Positions 6,587-6,722 of a stretch of 6,722 nt of DNA are shown in pieces. The stretch is from Actinomycetes bacterium (GTDB lineage: Bacteria > Actinomycetota > Acidimicrobiia > Acidimicrobiales > Acidimicrobiaceae), in the NCBI GenBank assembly GCA_021790855.1, contig JAJYFP010000036.1, positions 1 to 6,722 on the forward strand, written 5' to 3'. The number at the start of each line of letters is the position of its first letter. The stretch's first letter is position 1. The notes below the pieces were generated by a model that saw only the letters and a program-made list of their open reading frames with translations, made no database searches and was not told where the DNA came from. The position numbers and the translations under genes were made by a program.

Positions 6587-6722
6587 CTACGGTTGTACAA
6601 CAGGGACTTCGGAATTAAGTGGGTGCGCCATGAGGCGCTGATATTCCCGTGGGTTGAGATACCCACCGCTCTTTGTTCCGTCGGAGAGTAGAAGCCAAGG
6701 GCAGGAATCATCTGGGGTTGCA
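6587..6722 (-). CDS. C-terminal end of an unidentified protein (partial)
   Basis: A minus-strand frame is open from the right edge for 44 codons and stops at TAG 6589-6587, 74 bases before the chosen pafBC start. Its end reads SDGTKSGGYLNPREYQRLM followed by a short proline-containing tail. I do not recognise the family. The composition resembles a globular protein end, and its third-position GC is close to 50%, like the neighbouring genes. A second minus-strand frame is also open here, ending at TGA 6585-6583, and a plus-strand frame is open through 6691, so the choice of frame is a judgement. If real, this gene could be co-transcribed with pafBC. Confidence 0.33.
   Translation of the reverse strand, partial: ATPDDSCPWLLLSDGTKSGGYLNPREYQRLMAHPLNSEVPVVQP
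6649..6666. repeat. Inverted repeat GTGGGT-N6-ACCCAC
   Basis: Perfect 6-bp arms at 6649-6654 and 6661-6666. A second small one, GCGCC-ATGA-GGCGC, sits nearby at 6625-6638. Both fall within the probable partial gene at the right edge, so they may simply be coding coincidence. If that region is non-coding, they would be paired stems of a leader upstream of pafBC. Confidence 0.35.

Noticed and set aside
6620..6722. Partial resemblance to a TPP riboswitch (TGAGAT followed by ACCC) on the plus strand
   Set aside because: The conserved downstream GAACCTGAT-type element and the rest of the fold are absent, and the region reads as coding on the other strand.
1..6722. CRISPR array, tRNA, rRNA or insertion sequence
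   Set aside because: No regularly spaced repeat-spacer units, no tRNA-like arm pattern in the gaps and no transposase were seen.

Overview
The window most likely comes from an actinomycete (Actinomycetota). The strongest clue is a single-gene PafBC, two WYL regulator halves in one chain, a protein type known from this phylum. An AlkK-like acyl-CoA ligase and a PIG-L/LmbE-type deacetylase tail fit the same phylum. Base composition looks moderate by eye (roughly half GC, third codon positions near 50%), which is low for most actinomycetes. A moderate-GC acidimicrobial lineage (for example an Acidithrix relative) is one guess, but the sequence alone cannot settle it.

Layout from left to right. 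Positions 1-260 (+) hold the 3' end of a PIG-L deacetylase gene that runs off the left edge. It converges, with a 22-base gap, on an acyl-CoA synthetase gene at 283-1833 (-). The next 75 bases hold that gene's strong ribosome binding site, a short tandem motif and a 12-bp-stem hairpin. Positions 1909-4248 (-) encode a MobF-type (TrwC/TraI) HUH relaxase. Its metal-binding histidines and N-terminal tyrosines are complete, but it has no helicase domain. A 263-base non-coding stretch (4249-4511) rich in inverted and direct repeats lies directly upstream of the relaxase and is the best candidate for its origin of transfer or its operator region. Positions 4512 to about 6512 (-) encode the PafBC fusion, a DNA-damage-response transcription activator. 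The right edge (6587-6722, -) probably holds the 3' end of one more gene, which I cannot identify.

How it fits together. Every gene except the deacetylase is read leftward. The ligase, the PafBC gene and the deacetylase look like ordinary chromosomal genes. The relaxase is the outlier: a DNA-transfer protein with no coupling protein, type IV secretion gene, integrase or accessory DNA-binding protein visible in these 6.7 kb. It may be part of a larger mobilisable element, a minimal mobilisation module using the adjacent repeat region as oriT, or a domesticated relaxase. The reading frame is intact over 779 codons, so it does not look like a decaying remnant. The least explained part is its C-terminal stretch of about 500 residues, in which I recognise no domain.
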